64,000 nucleotides of DNA, taken from positions 124,001 through 188,000 of the forward strand of contig NZ_AXVD01000003.1 of the NCBI RefSeq assembly GCF_000482385.1, given 5' to 3'. Of the stretch, positions 46,533 through 58,003 are shown one piece after another; positions within the stretch are counted from its first letter, which is position 1, and each line of letters begins with the position of its first letter. This DNA is from Nocardia sp. CNY236. Its GTDB lineage: Bacteria > Actinomycetota > Actinomycetes > Mycobacteriales > Mycobacteriaceae. Below the pieces are notes generated by a model. It worked only from the letters and a program-made list of their open reading frames with translations. It made no database searches and was not told the DNA's origin. A program made the translations under genes and the position numbers.

Positions 46533-48128
46533 GTGAGTCCTGACGTGTGGATCCTGATCGCCGTGGTCGCCGCAGTGCTACTCCTGGTGGCGCTCGTCGG
46601 CGGTTTCGTTCGATACCGGCGCGGCCGGGTGTCGCTCGCCCCGGGTACACAGGACAAGGAGGTAGCCGATCGGTCCGGTGGCTATACCGCCTCCGGCAGC
46701 TTCAACTTCAGTCGGGGCGGCGTCGTAGCCGAACCGCGGCTGGACGAGCCCACCGGTGCGCAAGCAGAGCCGCACATCGGCGATGATGCCGCGATCCCAC
46801 GCGACGCACCCAGACGCGGCATCACCAATGTTCCGTTGCCAGAAGCGGATGTCACCGAGGCGCCCGCAGCGTCGGGTTCCGCATCGGCCCCGCCCACACT
46901 CGCGGAGCAGGAAGCGCCCACCGTACCCGCAGAGCCGAAAGCCACGGTGGTACCCGACGCGCCGGCTGCAGCGGCCGACCATGCGCCGGCGCCATCGGTC
47001 GATACCGGCGCGGCGTCGGTCGAATCGGGAGCGGCGGATTCCGTGACGAAGGCGACCGTTGCCCCCACCGAGACCGTCGCGTCGGATACCCCTGTCGAAA
47101 CCGATAGCAGCGTTGAGACTGCCGCCGGCACCGCGATTGCCGGCGGAGAGATTGCTCCCGGAGCAGAGGTCGCGGCAGGCCCCGGTGGCACCGCGCTCGA
47201 AGAGATCGAACCGTCCGCCGGGCGTCTGGTCCGGCTGCGCGGACGCCTGTCCCGCTCGCAGAACGCGGTGGGCAAGAGCCTGCTCGGCCTGCTCGGCGGC
47301 GGCGACCTCGACGATGATTCGTGGGAGGAAATCGAAGACACTCTCGTTCTGGCCGACCTCGGCACCGCGAGCACCACGGCCGTGGTCTCGCGCTTGCGTG
47401 CCGAAATAGCGGCTCGAAGCGTGCGCACCACCGACCAGGCCCGAGCGGTTGTGCGCGATGTGCTCGTCGAGCAGTTGCGGCCGGAACTCGACCGCTCGGT
47501 TCGGGCGTTGCCGCACCCCGATCACCCGTCGATCTTGCTGGTGGTCGGGGTGAACGGAACCGGCAAGACGACCACGACCGGCAAGCTGGCTCGTGTACTC
47601 GTCGCCGACGGTCGTCGCGTATTGCTCGGTGCGGCCGACACCTTCCGTGCCGCTGCGGCCGATCAATTGCAGACGTGGGGAGAGCGCGTCGGCGCGGAGA
47701 CCGTCCGTGGCCGCGAGGGCGCCGACCCCGCGGCGGTCGCGTTCGACGCGGTCGCCGCAGGGGTCGATCGCGGTGTCGATGCCGTCCTGATCGACACCGC
47801 CGGCAGGCTGCACACCAAGACCGGGTTGATGGACGAGTTGGGCAAGGTCAAGCGGGTCGTGCAGAAGAAGGCGGCGGTGGACGAAGTCCTGCTGGTGCTG
47901 GATGCGACCATCGGTCAGAACGGATTGGCCCAGGCTCGCGTGTTCGCCGAAGTGGTCGATATCACCGGTGTCGTGCTGACCAAGCTGGATGGGACCGCCA
48001 AAGGCGGCATCGTCTTCCAGGTCCAGCACGAACTCGGGGTACCGGTAAAGCTGGTCGGCCTCGGCGAGGGCGCCGACGACCTCGCCCCGTTCGAGCCCGC
48101 GGCGTTCGTGGACGCCCTGTTGGGCTGA
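46533..48128 (+). CDS. ftsY: Signal recognition particle receptor FtsY
   Basis: 531 residues. SRP receptor GTPase that delivers ribosomes carrying membrane proteins to the translocon. One N-terminal membrane helix (about residues 5-27), typical of actinobacterial FtsY, then a low-complexity Ala/Glu/Pro-rich A region, then the NG domain: GVNGTGKTTTTGKLARVL (G1), LLGAADTFRAAAADQL, VLIDTAGRLHTKTGLMDEL, VLTKLDGTAKGG. GTG 46533 is chosen (AAGGATGG upstream); ATG 46524 is the alternative. Confidence 0.96.
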   Translation: MSPDVWILIAVVAAVLLLVALVGGFVRYRRGRVSLAPGTQDKEVADRSGGYTASGSFNFSRGGVVAEPRLDEPTGAQAEPHIGDDAAIPRDAPRRGITNVPLPEADVTEAPAASGSASAPPTLAEQEAPTVPAEPKATVVPDAPAAAADHAPAPSVDTGAASVESGAADSVTKATVAPTETVASDTPVETDSSVETAAGTAIAGGEIAPGAEVAAGPGGTALEEIEPSAGRLVRLRGRLSRSQNAVGKSLLGLLGGGDLDDDSWEEIEDTLVLADLGTASTTAVVSRLRAEIAARSVRTTDQARAVVRDVLVEQLRPELDRSVRALPHPDHPSILLVVGVNGTGKTTTTGKLARVLVADGRRVLLGAADTFRAAAADQLQTWGERVGAETVRGREGADPAAVAFDAVAAGVDRGVDAVLIDTAGRLHTKTGLMDELGKVKRVVQKKAAVDEVLLVLDATIGQNGLAQARVFAEVVDITGVVLTKLDGTAKGGIVFQVQHELGVPVKLVGLGEGADDLAPFEPAAFVDALLG

Positions 48129-48161
48129 ATCATTGCAAGCCCTGTTGGGCTTGCAATGATT
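48128..48161 (+). terminator. First of two very strong stem-loops after ftsY
   Basis: A perfect 15-bp inverted repeat (arms 48128-48142 and 48147-48161, core CATTGCAAGCCC) with the 4-nt loop TGTT, beginning at the last base of the ftsY stop. Probable terminator. Confidence 0.8.
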
Positions 48162-48173
48162 GCAAGTCCTGTT

Positions 48174-48210
48174 GGGGTGATCGGCCCTGCCCTGTTGGGC
48201 CGATCACCCC
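48174..48210 (+). terminator. Second strong stem-loop after ftsY
   Basis: A perfect 14-bp inverted repeat, GGGGTGATCGGCCC and GGGCCGATCACCCC, with a 9-nt loop. It lies 12 nt after the first stem-loop and probably backs it up, isolating amt from ftsY. Confidence 0.8.
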
Positions 48211-48343
48211 GCGGCGACTCTCGGATTCGCTGTTGCGGCACCACAGGTAGCGAATGTCGGATTTTTCGAACCTCCTGCTCACAGCGCCCTGACAATTCTT
48301 GTGCGCGGTTCGAAATATGTCGGCAACACATATGCGCAATCCG

Positions 48344-48381
48344 TTCACGTAGGTGAAACGTGTCAGCTCTATGGATGAAAC
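48344..48381. promoter_or_regulatory. GlnR box upstream of amt
   Basis: TTCAC-n6-GAAAC-n6-GCTCT-n6-GAAAC: the two GAAAC elements are exactly 22 bp apart, the spacing of the actinobacterial GlnR a-b box. It ends 72 bp before the amt start, so GlnR probably activates amt-glnB-glnD under nitrogen limitation. The remainder of 48211-48453 shows no gene. Confidence 0.75.
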
Positions 48382-48453
48382 ACCGAGTAAGGACCCTTCT
48401 CTGCAGGTCCATTTGCCGGAAGCGGCTGGGCTCGAGATGAGGAGGACAACAAG

Positions 48454-50141
<1,688 letters not shown>

Positions 50142-50171
50142 CGGATCGCTGGAGTAGAGACACGTCGAGCA

Positions 50172-50212
50172 GCGGCCCCGCTCCAACCGGGATACCGGTC
50201 GGGCGGGGCCGC
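50172..50212 (+). terminator. Hairpin between glnB and glnD
   Basis: A perfect 10-bp outer stem (GCGGCCCCGC / GCGGGGCCGC) encloses an inner 5-bp hairpin (ACCGG / CCGGT). It ends just before the glnD start region and may lower glnD expression relative to amt-glnB. Confidence 0.6.
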
Positions 50213-50231
50213 GGTCGTGAGGTGGTGGATA

Positions 50232-52694
50232 GTGGGTAGGTACGACGAGCGCGAGACGAACTCGACCGTGGTCGACTCTGCTGATGGTCGGATGGCCAGC
50301 GGGGCGGCAGATCTGGTTCGTGCGCGCGGGCGACTTCTCGACGGCGGTCAACCAGGTAGCCCGCGGCTCGACGCCGAGTCGCTGCGTGCGGCGTTGGTCG
50401 ACCTGCACGAACTGTGGTTGACCAACAAGGGCGGCGAGTTGGGTATCGCCGAGGGCAGCGGGTTGGCGGTGATGGCAGTCGGCGGTCTCGGTCGCGGTGA
50501 GATGCTGCCGTATTCTGATCTCGATCTGGTGCTGGTGCACGCCGAAGTCGCAGCCGCGCAGGTCGCCGAGATCGCGGACCGGCTCTGGTACCCACTGTGG
50601 GACGCGCACATCAAACTCGACCACAGTGTTCGAACCGTGTCGCAGGCGGTGGAGGTGGCCGCCGGTGACCTCATCGCCGCGCTCGGTATGCTCGAAGCTC
50701 GGCATATCGTGGGCGATCAGGAGTTGAGCTCTCGACTGATCGGCGCCGTGCGGCGCGAATGGCGTTCCGGAATCCACTCGCGCTTCGACGAACTCGTCGA
50801 CCACACCAGGGCCCGATGGCAGCGGGCAGGTGAGATCGCGCATCGCGCCGAACCGGATCTGAAGAACGGGCGCGGGGGTTTGCGCGATATTCAGCTGCTC
50901 GATGCCCTGGCCATCGCCCAGCTGACCGACCCGATACCCGGACTGGGACCGGAAACACCCGGGGGCGGACTACGATCGGCCCACCGGCGTTTGCTGGATG
51001 TGCGTACCGAACTGCATCGGGTGGCCGGCCGCCCGCGTGACCAGCTGCACGCGCAAGACGCGGACGAGATCGGCGCGGCGCTGCGCCTCGGCGATCGTTT
51101 CGACTTGGCTCGCACGCTCAGCGATGCGGCCCGCACGGTCGGCTATTCGGTGGATGTGGGTCTACGCACCGCGGGCAATGCTCTTCCTCGCCGCGGATTG
51201 GCACGGCTTCGTCGCAAACCGCTGCGCCGACCACTCGATGAGGGGGTGGTCGAACACGCGGGTGAAGTGGTGCTCGCCCGGGATGCTCGTCCGCACCGCG
51301 ATCCCGGGCTCGTTCTCCGGGTTGCTGCGGCTTCGGCCCGGACCGCGCTGCCGATTTCGGCGACCACCCTCAACCGACTGTCGGAGGACGCTCCGGAGCT
51401 ACGCGAACCGTGGCCCACGGATGCGCTCGACGATCTGTTGGTTCTCTTGGGGGCGGGCCGCGGCGCCGCCGATGTGATCGAGGCGCTCGACCGTACGGGA
51501 TTGTGGGGCCGGCTGTTGCCCGAATGGGGCGCAGTGCGTGATCTGCCCCCGCGTGATGCCATGCATACCTGGACCGTCGATCGCCATCTCGTGGAGACGG
51601 CCGCCCAGGCCAGCACGATGAGCACCCGGGTAGCACGTCCGGACCTGCTGTCGCTCGGCGCCGTACTGCACGACATCGGCAAAGGACGTGCGGGCGATCA
51701 CAGCGTCGTCGGTGCGGAATTGGCCACCCGCATCGGTCGCCGCCTCGGCCTGCGACCGTCGGATGTGCACACCCTCGGCACCATCGTCCGGCATCACTTG
51801 TTGCTGCCGGAGGTCGCGACTCGGCGCGACCCGTCCGATCCCGAGACGGTTCGCCAGGTGGTGGATGCACTCGAGGGTGATCCGCAGGCGCTGGAGGTAC
51901 TGCACGTTTTGGCCGAGGCCGATTCCCTGGCCACCGGTCCCGGCGTGTGGGGCGACTGGAAGTCATCGCTGATCGGCGAGTTGGTCCGGCGCTGCCGCAT
52001 GGCCATGGCGGGCGATCCGGCGCCGATGCCGGCGCCGATCTCACCGGAGATGGCCGAGCGTGCGCGGGCAGGCGGGGTACACGTCGACCTGGCGCGCGGC
52101 GAGAATATACATGCCTACACGGTGACCGTGGTCGTGCCCGACGGCCCGGATGTTCTTTCGGCCGCTGCGGGTGTACTCGCCTTGCACTCGTTGCAGGTGC
52201 TGTCGGCCTCGCTCGGCGTCGAGGGCGATTGCATCGTCGCTGTTTTCGGCGTCACGCCCACGTTCGGCGACCCGCCGGAGGTCGGTCTGTTGCGCCAGGA
52301 CGTGATCCGCGCGACAGCTGGGAATCTGGATGTTTCCGCGGCGCTGGCCAAGCGCGAGCGGGCGGCGGGCGATGTCGGACGGCGTCTGTATGCCCACGCT
52401 CGACCGCGGGTCATCTGGTCGGATACCTCGGCGCCCGGCCCAGCAGTCCTGGAGCTGCGCGCCGAGGACCGGGTCGGCTTGTTGAGCCGTCTCGCCGCCG
52501 AGTTGGCCCGATGCGGCGCGAACGTCCGGTGGGCCTCGGTGGTCACATGGGGGGCTGCAGTTGTGGACCGTTTCGGCCTCGATGTGGGCGCCGAGGACGG
52601 ACCTGCGCGTCGGGAAGCGATTGCCGATGCGCTTCTGGCTGTGGTTCCCGGTCCAGCGCCCAAGCCGTCGGAGAACGCTGTCGAGACGGTCTAG
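50232..52694 (+). CDS. glnD: PII uridylyl/adenylyltransferase GlnD
   Basis: 820 residues. Modifies and demodifies PII according to glutamine. Nucleotidyltransferase motif [20 protein letters not shown] (residues about 80-100), HD domain with [19 protein letters not shown], and two C-terminal ACT domains ([14 protein letters not shown], and [19 protein letters not shown]) that bind glutamine. GTG 50232 has GAGGTGG upstream; GTG 50217 is an alternative. Third gene of the amt cluster. Confidence 0.95.
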   Translation: MGRYDERETNSTVVDSADGRMASGAADLVRARGRLLDGGQPGSPRLDAESLRAALVDLHELWLTNKGGELGIAEGSGLAVMAVGGLGRGEMLPYSDLDLVLVHAEVAAAQVAEIADRLWYPLWDAHIKLDHSVRTVSQAVEVAAGDLIAALGMLEARHIVGDQELSSRLIGAVRREWRSGIHSRFDELVDHTRARWQRAGEIAHRAEPDLKNGRGGLRDIQLLDALAIAQLTDPIPGLGPETPGGGLRSAHRRLLDVRTELHRVAGRPRDQLHAQDADEIGAALRLGDRFDLARTLSDAARTVGYSVDVGLRTAGNALPRRGLARLRRKPLRRPLDEGVVEHAGEVVLARDARPHRDPGLVLRVAAASARTALPISATTLNRLSEDAPELREPWPTDALDDLLVLLGAGRGAADVIEALDRTGLWGRLLPEWGAVRDLPPRDAMHTWTVDRHLVETAAQASTMSTRVARPDLLSLGAVLHDIGKGRAGDHSVVGAELATRIGRRLGLRPSDVHTLGTIVRHHLLLPEVATRRDPSDPETVRQVVDALEGDPQALEVLHVLAEADSLATGPGVWGDWKSSLIGELVRRCRMAMAGDPAPMPAPISPEMAERARAGGVHVDLARGENIHAYTVTVVVPDGPDVLSAAAGVLALHSLQVLSASLGVEGDCIVAVFGVTPTFGDPPEVGLLRQDVIRATAGNLDVSAALAKRERAAGDVGRRLYAHARPRVIWSDTSAPGPAVLELRAEDRVGLLSRLAAELARCGANVRWASVVTWGAAVVDRFGLDVGAEDGPARREAIADALLAVVPGPAPKPSENAVETV

Positions 52695-52829
52695 AAACAG
52701 GCTTGGACCTGCAAGTTTACCGAGTGATCAACCTGTTGCAGTATGTTTGCTACATCTGTACTCCAGTCCAGCGACCGGCCTTTACGATCTAGAGCGTCCG
52801 GCTATCGTAAGCACGAGGGGAGCAGGTCG

Positions 52830-53144
52830 GTGGCAATCGAGGTTGTTTCCGCGTCGACAATGACGAGCGACGAGACCACCCATATGGCGCGATGCGTCGG
52901 CGGAGACCGCTGGGTGGTCACGTGGCTGCCCGGCCGGACCTTGACCGGACAGCAGGCTGTGACGGCGATGACGATCGCGTCCACGGTGGCCAGCTCACCT
53001 GCGTCGAGCGCTGAGGAATGGGCTGTTCTCGACGACTTGGCGCTGGAGCTCGGGCTGACCGCCAACGAAGCGGTGTTCATGGTGGCCGAAGAGCATCACG
53101 ACTATCGACGGCAGCCGAGCCCTCGTCGCCGGGTTCTGGAATAG
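52830..53144 (+). CDS. Hypothetical protein between glnD and ffh
   Basis: 104 residues, family not recognised. Mixed alpha/beta with RCVGGDRWVVTWLPGRTLTG, an alanine/serine-rich segment and a helical VLDDLALELGLTANEAVFMV before a basic tail. GAGGGGAG lies 7-14 nt before the GTG, and TATCGTAAGC upstream may hold a -10. The frame shows gene-like codon use and no overlap with another gene, which supports it. Confidence 0.65.
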   Translation: MAIEVVSASTMTSDETTHMARCVGGDRWVVTWLPGRTLTGQQAVTAMTIASTVASSPASSAEEWAVLDDLALELGLTANEAVFMVAEEHHDYRRQPSPRRRVLE

Positions 53145-53243
53145 CCGCTCGCTTCGCACAGGTGCACCGCCCGCACGGCTGCCCAGGTGATCCCACTACC
53201 CTGGGAGGGAATGTGACGTCCCCCGAGTTCAGGAGCGCGATCG

Positions 53244-54809
53244 GTGTTCGAATCCCTGTCCGACCGGCTTACCGGTGCCCTCAAGGATCTGCGCGGAAAG
53301 GGACGTCTGTCACCGGCCGACATCGACGCGACCGGCCGCGAGATCCGCCTGGCCCTGCTCGAGGCCGATGTCGCGCTACCGGTGGTGCGCGGTTTCATCG
53401 GCAGGGTCAAGCAGCGTGCGAAAGGCGCCGAGGTCTCCGCAGCGCTGAACCCGGCCCAGCAGGTCGTCAAGATCGTCAACGAGGAACTCGTGGGGATTCT
53501 CGGCGGCGAAACTCGGCGCCTGCACCTGGCCAAGAATCCACCGACGGTGGTCATGCTCGCTGGCCTGCAGGGTTCGGGAAAGACGACACTGGCCGGCAAG
53601 TTGGCGAAATTGCTCAAGGGGCAGGGACATCAGCCGCTCCTGGTGGCCTGTGACCTCCAGCGTCCCGGCGCCGTGACCCAGTTGCAAGTGGTCGGCGACC
53701 GTGCGGATGTGCCGGTGTTCGCTCCGCATCCTGGGACCTCCATCGGTGGTGGCGACAATCCGCTGGGCATCTCGGCTGCCGATCCGGTGAACGTGGCCCG
53801 CCGCGGAGTCGAGGAAGCGCGGCAGAAGCAATACGACGTGGTCATCGTCGACACCGCAGGTCGCCTCGGTATCGACGAGGAACTCATGCAGCAGGCCGCA
53901 GGCATCCGCGACGCCGTGCAACCGGATGAGACGTTGTTCGTGCTGGACGCGATGATCGGTCAGGACGCGGTCACCACGGCCGAGGCGTTCCGCGACGGTG
54001 TCGGTTTCACTGGGGTTGTGCTCACCAAGCTCGATGGCGATGCCCGCGGTGGCGCAGCCTTGAGCGTTCGTGAGGTCACCGGTGTCCCGATCCTGTTCGC
54101 CTCCACCGGCGAGAAGCTCGAAGACTTCGACGTATTCCATCCCGATCGGATGGCCAGCCGCATTCTCGGAATGGGTGACGTGCTCACCCTGATCGAGCAG
54201 GCCGAGCAGGTCTACGACGCACAACAGGCCGAGGTCGCTGCGCGCAAGATCGGCAGCGGCGAGCTGACCCTCGAGGACTTCTTGGACCAGATGTTGGCCA
54301 TCCGCAAGATGGGGCCGATCGGCAACCTGCTGGGCATGCTGCCGGGCGCCGGGCAGATGAAGGACGTCCTTGCTCAGGTCGACGACAAGCAACTCGATCG
54401 TGTGCAGGCGATCATTCGTGGCATGACCCCCGCCGAGCGGGACAATCCCAAGATCATCAATGCATCCCGTCGACTGCGCATCGCCAATGGTTCCGGAGTC
54501 CAGGTATCCGAGGTCAACCAACTCGTCGACCGATTCTTCGAGGCCAAGAAGATGATGGCGATGATGGGGCGCCAGATGGGGCTGCCCGGTTCCCGTCGTA
54601 GCACCAAGAAGAAAGGCAAGAAGGGCAAGAAGAGCGGTCGCGGCCCGACGCCGCCGAAGGTGCGTGGCGGCTTCCCACCCATGGGCGGGATGCCCGGCAT
54701 GCCCGCTGAGATGCCCGATCTGTCCGATATGCCCACGGGTCTGGACCAGTTGCCTCCGGGATTGGCGAATTTCGACCTCTCCAAGCTGGACTTCCCGAAG
54801 AAGAAGTAG
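53244..54809 (+). CDS. ffh: Signal recognition particle protein Ffh (SRP54)
   Basis: 521 residues. Binds signal sequences on the ribosome and pairs with FtsY. N domain FESLSDRLTGALKDLRGKG; G domain AGLQGSGKTTLAGKLA, DTAGRLGIDEELM, TKLDGDARGG; M domain from about 330 with QMLAIRKMGPIGNLLGMLPG and many methionines, ending in a basic and Met/Gly/Pro-rich tail. GTG start at 53244. Partner ftsY lies 5 kb upstream and signal peptidase lepB at the right end. Confidence 0.98.
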   Translation: MFESLSDRLTGALKDLRGKGRLSPADIDATGREIRLALLEADVALPVVRGFIGRVKQRAKGAEVSAALNPAQQVVKIVNEELVGILGGETRRLHLAKNPPTVVMLAGLQGSGKTTLAGKLAKLLKGQGHQPLLVACDLQRPGAVTQLQVVGDRADVPVFAPHPGTSIGGGDNPLGISAADPVNVARRGVEEARQKQYDVVIVDTAGRLGIDEELMQQAAGIRDAVQPDETLFVLDAMIGQDAVTTAEAFRDGVGFTGVVLTKLDGDARGGAALSVREVTGVPILFASTGEKLEDFDVFHPDRMASRILGMGDVLTLIEQAEQVYDAQQAEVAARKIGSGELTLEDFLDQMLAIRKMGPIGNLLGMLPGAGQMKDVLAQVDDKQLDRVQAIIRGMTPAERDNPKIINASRRLRIANGSGVQVSEVNQLVDRFFEAKKMMAMMGRQMGLPGSRRSTKKKGKKGKKSGRGPTPPKVRGGFPPMGGMPGMPAEMPDLSDMPTGLDQLPPGLANFDLSKLDFPKKK

Positions 54810-54937
54810 CCGCACGTAGCGTCGTCCCGGCCCTCGAACGCCGGGGCGATCTCGTCGCTGGGCCGGGTGGGCGCACCAGTGACGCGTCTCCGAATGTGGG
54901 CGCTACGGTGGAACCAGTCGATGTGCAGGAGGTTATG

Positions 54938-56032
54938 GTGCATCTGCGGGGTGTGATCCTCCCAGAGGGCGAGGTGCGCGATATATGGGTGCGCGACGGC
55001 TCGATCACCTTCGACCCCGTGCCGGGCGCCGAAACGCTGTGCCGCCAGGGATGGATCGTTCCCGGCTTGGTCGACGCGCACTGCCATGTCGGTATCCGGC
55101 ACGGCGGCGGTCACGAGGACCGTGCGGGCGCCGTCGCCCAGGCGGAGAGTGAGCGGGCGGCCGGCGCGTTGTTGCTGCGCGATGCAGGCTCACCGATCGA
55201 TACCCGCTTCATCGACGACCACGACGAGCTGCCGCGAATCATCCGCGCGGGACGGCACATCGCCCGACCGAAGCGCTACATTCGCGAGCTGGGGATCGAA
55301 CTCGACGACGAGCGCGATCTACCGGAGATCGTTGCCGAACAGGCCCGACTCGGTGACGGCTGGGTGAAGATCGTCGGTGACTGGATCGACCGCTCCGCGG
55401 GCGACCTGACCCCGCTGTGGAGTGACGCGATTCTGAAGGAGGCCATCGACGCCGCGCACGCCAATGGCGCGCGGGTCACCGCGCACGTGTTCGGAGAGGA
55501 CGCACTCCCGGGGTTGATCGGTGCGGGTATCGATTGCCTGGAACACGGCACCGGCCTCACCGACGACGCCATCGAGATGATGGTCGCCCACGGCACGGCG
55601 TTGGTTCCGACCCTGATCAATATCGACACCTTTCCCGAGATCGCCGACAAGGCCGGCAAGTTCCCGGTCTATGCCGCGCACATGCGTGATCTGCACCGTC
55701 GGGTGCGAGGTACCGTCGCTGCGGCACACGAGGCCGGTGTACCGCTGTTCGCAGGTACCGATGCGGGGGGGTCCATTCGGCACGGGCGCATCGCCGACGA
55801 GATCGCGGCGCTGACCGGCGCGGGCCTGTCCGCGCACGATGCGCTCGGCGCAGCCTCGTGGGATGCCCGTGCCTGGCTCGGCCGACCGGGGATCGAGGAC
55901 GGCGCACCGGCGGACTTCGTTGTCTACCAGCAGGACCCGCGCATTCATCCGGACACGCTCACCGCGCCCTACGCCGTGGTGCTGCGTGGGCGCGTGTATC
56001 GCACACACGATCCGGTGACCGGTCACCGCTGA
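54938..56032 (+). CDS. Amidohydrolase-family metal-dependent hydrolase
   Basis: 364 residues. TIM-barrel amidohydrolase: metal ligands in VPGLVDAHCHVGI (HxH), a lysine in GWVKIVGDW, histidines in ARVTAHVFGE and CLEHGTGLTDD, and Asp in LFAGTDAGGS. This is the imidazolonepropionase/prolidase-like group (as Rv2915c); the substrate is unknown. GTG 54938 has AGGAGG five bases upstream; ATG 54935 and GTG 54896 are alternatives. Follows ffh, as in mycobacteria. Confidence 0.88.
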   Translation: MHLRGVILPEGEVRDIWVRDGSITFDPVPGAETLCRQGWIVPGLVDAHCHVGIRHGGGHEDRAGAVAQAESERAAGALLLRDAGSPIDTRFIDDHDELPRIIRAGRHIARPKRYIRELGIELDDERDLPEIVAEQARLGDGWVKIVGDWIDRSAGDLTPLWSDAILKEAIDAAHANGARVTAHVFGEDALPGLIGAGIDCLEHGTGLTDDAIEMMVAHGTALVPTLINIDTFPEIADKAGKFPVYAAHMRDLHRRVRGTVAAAHEAGVPLFAGTDAGGSIRHGRIADEIAALTGAGLSAHDALGAASWDARAWLGRPGIEDGAPADFVVYQQDPRIHPDTLTAPYAVVLRGRVYRTHDPVTGHR

Positions 56033-56141
56033 CCCGGGGGGGGGCTCACCGCCGGAGCTGGCGCCAGCCGAGGTCCGGATGAGGGCGGCGTTCGGGCGTA
56101 GTGCCGCGCTGCGCATCCGAAACTGGCGTAAGGTCGATTCG

Positions 56142-57125
56142 GTGACCATTCGCCTCGGGTATCAGATTCCCAACTTCAGCTATGGCACGTCGATGCGGGA
56201 GTTGTTCCCTACCGTCGTCGCACAGGCCAGGGCCGCCGAGCAGTCGGGTTTCGACACGGTCTTCGCGATGGACCACTTCTATCAACTGCCCGCGATCGGC
56301 AGTCCCGATGAGCCGATGCTCGAGGCGTACACCACGCTGAGCGGGCTTGCCGCAGCGACGGAGCGAGTTCAGCTGTCGGCATTGGTGACCGGGAACACCT
56401 ATCGTAACCCGGCCATGCTCGCCAAGACCGTCACCACGCTGGACATGGTCAGCGGCGGGCGCGCAGTGCTGGGCATCGGCGCCGGATGGTTCGAACTCGA
56501 GCACCAGTCCTACGGCTACGAGTTCGGTACTTTCGCCGACCGGTTCGAACGGCTCGAGGAGGCGCTGCAGATCATCGAGCCGATGTTGCGTGGCCAGCGC
56601 CCGAGCTTCCGGGGCAGCTGGTATCAAGTGGACAATGCGATGAACGAACCTCGCATTCGAGACGATCTGCCGATCATGATCGGCGGCGGCGGGGAGAAGA
56701 AGACGTTCCGCTTGGCTGCCCGCTACGCCGATCACCTCAATATTCTCTGCAATGCCTCGGAGTTGCCGCGCAAGCTCGACGCACTACACGAGCGCTGTGC
56801 CGAGGTCGGCCGCGATCCACAGACCCTGGAGACGAGCTACCTGTGTTTCCTGGTGATGGACGACGATGCAGATCTGGCCCGCAAACGCTTGCAGGCCCTA
56901 CTCGACCGGATGGGTATCGATCTGTCGACGATGTCGGCGCAGGAGATCGAACAAAGCATGGCCGACCGCGTGTTCGTCGGCACCCCGGACGACATCGCCG
57001 AGCAGCTGAAGACGCGAGTACTCGACCTCGGTGTCGACGGATTGACGATCAATTTGACCAGCAATGGGCACCAGCCGGGCGTGATAGAACTCGCCGGTCG
57101 TGCCCTGGCGCCATTGGTGCGTTGA
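56142..57125 (+). CDS. LLM-class F420-dependent oxidoreductase
   Basis: 327 residues. Luciferase-like TIM barrel: IRLGYQIPNFSYG, AMDHFYQLP, LSALVTGNTYRNPAMLAKTV (typical of the F420/FMN-binding group), VSGGRAVLGIGAGWFELEH, and DLPIMIGGGGEKKTFRLAA. The substrate is unknown. The cofactor is probably F420, and cofC in the same window makes F420. GTG 56142 lies 11 nt after TAAGGT, a possible -10, so the mRNA may be leaderless or nearly so. Confidence 0.88.
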   Translation: MTIRLGYQIPNFSYGTSMRELFPTVVAQARAAEQSGFDTVFAMDHFYQLPAIGSPDEPMLEAYTTLSGLAAATERVQLSALVTGNTYRNPAMLAKTVTTLDMVSGGRAVLGIGAGWFELEHQSYGYEFGTFADRFERLEEALQIIEPMLRGQRPSFRGSWYQVDNAMNEPRIRDDLPIMIGGGGEKKTFRLAARYADHLNILCNASELPRKLDALHERCAEVGRDPQTLETSYLCFLVMDDDADLARKRLQALLDRMGIDLSTMSAQEIEQSMADRVFVGTPDDIAEQLKTRVLDLGVDGLTINLTSNGHQPGVIELAGRALAPLVR

Positions 57126-57191
57126 CCCGGGCAGTGGGAGCGAAGGTCCCGACCTCGAGGGCGTGATTTTCGGCTGTGGCGTCATCTCTGG

Positions 57192-57197
57192 CACAAT
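57192..57197 (+). promoter_or_regulatory. Possible rpsP operon -10 element
   Basis: CACAAT in the context CTGGCACAATGAAC, 148 bp before rpsP. The same context CTGACACAATGCAC occurs at 62931-62940 before rplS. The 57126-57344 gap otherwise shows only a leader. Confidence 0.4.
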
Positions 57198-57344
57198 GAA
57201 CCACTGTCCTTCTGGACATCGTGTCAGCCCGTCTCCGGTTACGCACCGCACGGCGGTCACACACTTCAGAGCGCGAAACCGGGCTCGCAGACCATGCGAG
57301 TCGCCGAATTGCGTCGTGACCAACCTAGGAAAGGCAGATCAGCA

Positions 57345-57761
57345 GTGGCTGTTCGCATCAAGCTCACCCGCCTGGGCAAGATCCGCAACCCGCAATACCG
57401 CGTCGTCGTCGCGGATGCCCGTACGCGCCGCGACGGCCGGGCCATCGAGTCCATCGGCAAGTACCACCCGAAGGAAGAGCCCTCGCTCATCGAGATCGAT
57501 TCCGAGCGTGTCCAGTACTGGCTGGGCGTCGGCGCGCAGCCGACCGAACCGGTCCTGCAGCTGCTGAAGATCACCGGTGACTGGCAGAAGTTCAAGGGCC
57601 TCGACGGCGCCGAAGGCACACTGAAGGTCAAGCCGTCCAAGCCGTCCAAGCTGGACCTGTTCAACGCCGCGCTGGCCGCCGCCGACAACGAACCCGTCGC
57701 ACAAGCGGTCACGCCGAAGAAGAAGGCCGCCAAGAAGGACGCCGACGAGGCGGCCGAGTAA
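57345..57761 (+). CDS. rpsP: 30S ribosomal protein S16
   Basis: 138 residues. S16 core (first 85): [20 protein letters not shown] and [19 protein letters not shown], followed by an actinobacterial Lys/Ala-rich tail ([16 protein letters not shown]). GTG 57345 has AGGAAAGG about eight bases upstream. First gene of the rpsP-khpA-rimM-trmD operon. Confidence 0.98.
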   Translation: MAVRIKLTRLGKIRNPQYRVVVADARTRRDGRAIESIGKYHPKEEPSLIEIDSERVQYWLGVGAQPTEPVLQLLKITGDWQKFKGLDGAEGTLKVKPSKPSKLDLFNAALAAADNEPVAQAVTPKKKAAKKDADEAAE

Positions 57762-58003
57762 TGAGCACTGTTGTCGCCGATGCCGTCGAGCACCTGGTGC
57801 GCGGCATCGTCGCCAATCCGGAAGACGTCCGCGTCGACTTGATCACCGGCCGACGTGGCCGCACCGTCGAGGTACATGTCCATCCCGACGATCTGGGCAA
57901 AGTGATCGGCCGCGGCGGACGTACCGCGACCGCACTGCGTACCCTCGTCGCCGGCATCGGTGGCCGAGGCATCCGGGTGGACGTAGTCGACACCGACCGG
58001 TAG
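57761..58003 (+). CDS. khpA: KH-domain RNA-binding protein
   Basis: 80 residues. Single KH domain with the RNA-binding loop GKVIGRGGRTATALRTLV. Corresponds to KhpA, which acts with KhpB/Jag on RNA and cell growth in Firmicutes; here the position after rpsP is the usual one. The start ATG overlaps the rpsP stop by one base (TAATG). Confidence 0.95.
   Translation: MSTVVADAVEHLVRGIVANPEDVRVDLITGRRGRTVEVHVHPDDLGKVIGRGGRTATALRTLVAGIGGRGIRVDVVDTDR

Noticed and set aside
56013-56028. 16-bp perfect palindrome CGGTGACCGGTCACCG at the end of the amidohydrolase gene
   Set aside because: It falls inside coding sequence (PVTGHR end), can be explained by codon choice, and no regulator is implied; too short of evidence for an operator or terminator.
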